Source: JBAYZQ01 sp041672385 (GTDB lineage: Bacteria; Spirochaetota; Spirochaetia; Sphaerochaetales; Sphaerochaetaceae). From it: a stretch of DNA of 5,888 nt. The stretch is taken from assembly GCA_041672385.1 (NCBI GenBank), contig JBAYZQ010000143.1, positions 1-5,888 on the forward strand, in the 5' to 3' direction. The notes beneath the pieces are model-generated. The model was not told the DNA's origin. It saw nothing but the letters and a program-made list of their open reading frames with translations, and searched no databases. Shown one piece after another: positions 5,289-5,888 of this stretch (within the stretch, counting starts at the first letter, position 1; each line of letters begins with the position of its first letter). A program made the position numbers and the translations under genes.

Positions 5289-5888
5289 CAATAGTCCTAA
5301 TACTATCCTATAATAACCAAACACACAAAAACTGTGTTTTTTAACATAATCCATTAGAAATCTAATTACAAAAAAAGAAACCAAAAACGCAACAATTGTA
5401 CCAATAACAATTATTTCCCACTCGTTTTTAGTAAAGGCTGCCTTAGTTTTTACCACTTCAAGAAAGGAAGCTCCAAACATAACTGGAAGAGCCAAGAAAA
5501 AGCTAAATTTAGCTGCTACTGACCTGTCGAGAGATACTAACATACCTCCAATAATAGTAGATCCACTTCTACTAGTTCCAGGGATAAGTGCTAAAACTTG
5601 GAAGAAACCAATTTTTAGAGCATCTAAAAAACTAATCTGCTCAATACTGGTAATTTTGTAATGAAAATTATTTTTTTTATGAAGTTTTTCAATAAGAATA
5701 AAAACAATTCCATAAAAAATCAAAGCAATACTGACAACCTTTACATTAAATAATTTACTGGTAATTGAATCTTCAAAAAGAAATCCAAAAACCGCTGCAG
5801 GTACTGAAGCTACAGCAATTTTTGCCCATAATAGCCAAATTTTTCTTTCTTTTGGCCAAAGTTCTTTAATGAATAAAACTAATACTGC
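5271..5888 (-). CDS. uppP: Undecaprenyl-diphosphatase UppP (BacA), N-terminus outside window
   Basis: This integral membrane phosphatase converts undecaprenyl diphosphate to the monophosphate, recycling the lipid carrier for peptidoglycan and other envelope polymers; high levels give bacitracin tolerance in other bacteria. The frame is open from the window edge, giving 205 visible residues; about 65-70 N-terminal residues, including the glutamate-rich active-site motif, lie beyond 5888 (estimated from E. coli UppP). Seen here are IAVASVPAAVFGFLFED (24-40), then the signature PGTSRSG (103-109, bases 5562-5582) whose Arg is catalytic, several hydrophobic membrane segments, and a typical YYRIVLGLLLL end. 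A TTG at 5723-5721 is an internal leucine, not the start, because conserved sequence continues upstream of it. The gene converges on dinB and overlaps its last 18 bp. Its promoter lies outside the window. Confidence 0.93.
   Translation of the reverse strand, partial: AVLVLFIKELWPKERKIWLLWAKIAVASVPAAVFGFLFEDSITSKLFNVKVVSIALIFYGIVFILIEKLHKKNNFHYKITSIEQISFLDALKIGFFQVLALIPGTSRSGSTIIGGMLVSLDRSVAAKFSFFLALPVMFGASFLEVVKTKAAFTKNEWEIIVIGTIVAFLVSFFVIRFLMDYVKKHSFCVFGYYRIVLGLLLLIFC
5319..5342 (+). terminator. Possible intrinsic terminator of the murE-ddl-dinB operon
   Basis: AAACACA (5319-5325) pairs perfectly with TGTGTTT (5333-5339) around a 7-base loop, and the second arm runs into a six-T tract (5337-5342). 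It begins 30 bases after the dinB stop, where a terminator is expected, but lies inside the coding end of uppP on the other strand. With only two G-C pairs the stem is weak. The T tract on its own could also reflect lysine codons of uppP. Confidence 0.35.

Noticed and set aside
5721..5723. TTG as the start of uppP
   Set aside because: The frame continues open to the window edge and the upstream residues match conserved UppP sequence (VPAAVFGFLFED), so this is an internal leucine codon.

Overview
This 5.9 kb window is AT-rich and gene-dense. It looks like chromosomal DNA from a low-GC diderm bacterium, most likely a spirochaete of the Treponema/Borrelia kind (inference, moderate confidence). 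The reasons are an outer-membrane beta-barrel protein resembling the UPF0164/PorV-FadL-like proteins of treponemes, a murE-ddl pair outside any dcw-type cluster (as I recall from Borrelia), and strongly A/T-ending codons throughout. I see no insertion sequence, phage gene, CRISPR array, tRNA or rRNA.

Layout. At the left edge a minus-strand gene begins (only ATG-TCA is inside the window), recognised by a perfect AAGGAG at 14-19. A 287-bp gene-free stretch follows (8-294). Next come two minus-strand genes read leftward that overlap by 4 bp: a small cysteine-rich TSCPD-family protein (1326-1589) and an outer-membrane beta-barrel protein (295-1329) that most likely starts at a TTG codon. A 71-bp divergent intergenic region (1590-1660) separates them from a rightward operon, murE-ddl-dinB (1661-5288), whose genes overlap by 4 bp (ATGA) and 1 bp (TAATG). 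The right end is filled by the 3' two thirds of uppP on the minus strand. It converges on dinB and overlaps it by 18 bp.

How the genes fit together. MurE adds the third residue to the UDP-MurNAc peptide. Ddl makes the D-Ala-D-Ala that MurF, absent here, would add next. UppP regenerates the undecaprenyl phosphate carrier that lifts the finished precursor across the membrane. Three of the six identifiable genes therefore serve peptidoglycan precursor supply. DinB (DNA polymerase IV) is the outsider: it is tightly coupled to ddl although it acts in lesion bypass.

I did not find a convincing undescribed system. The points most worth a second look are the variant substrate-pocket motifs of MurE, the coupling of a translesion polymerase to cell-wall genes, the dinB/uppP overlap with a possible terminator inside uppP, the variant TSCTD motif, and a GC-richer patch with pseudoknot-like pairing in the left intergenic region.
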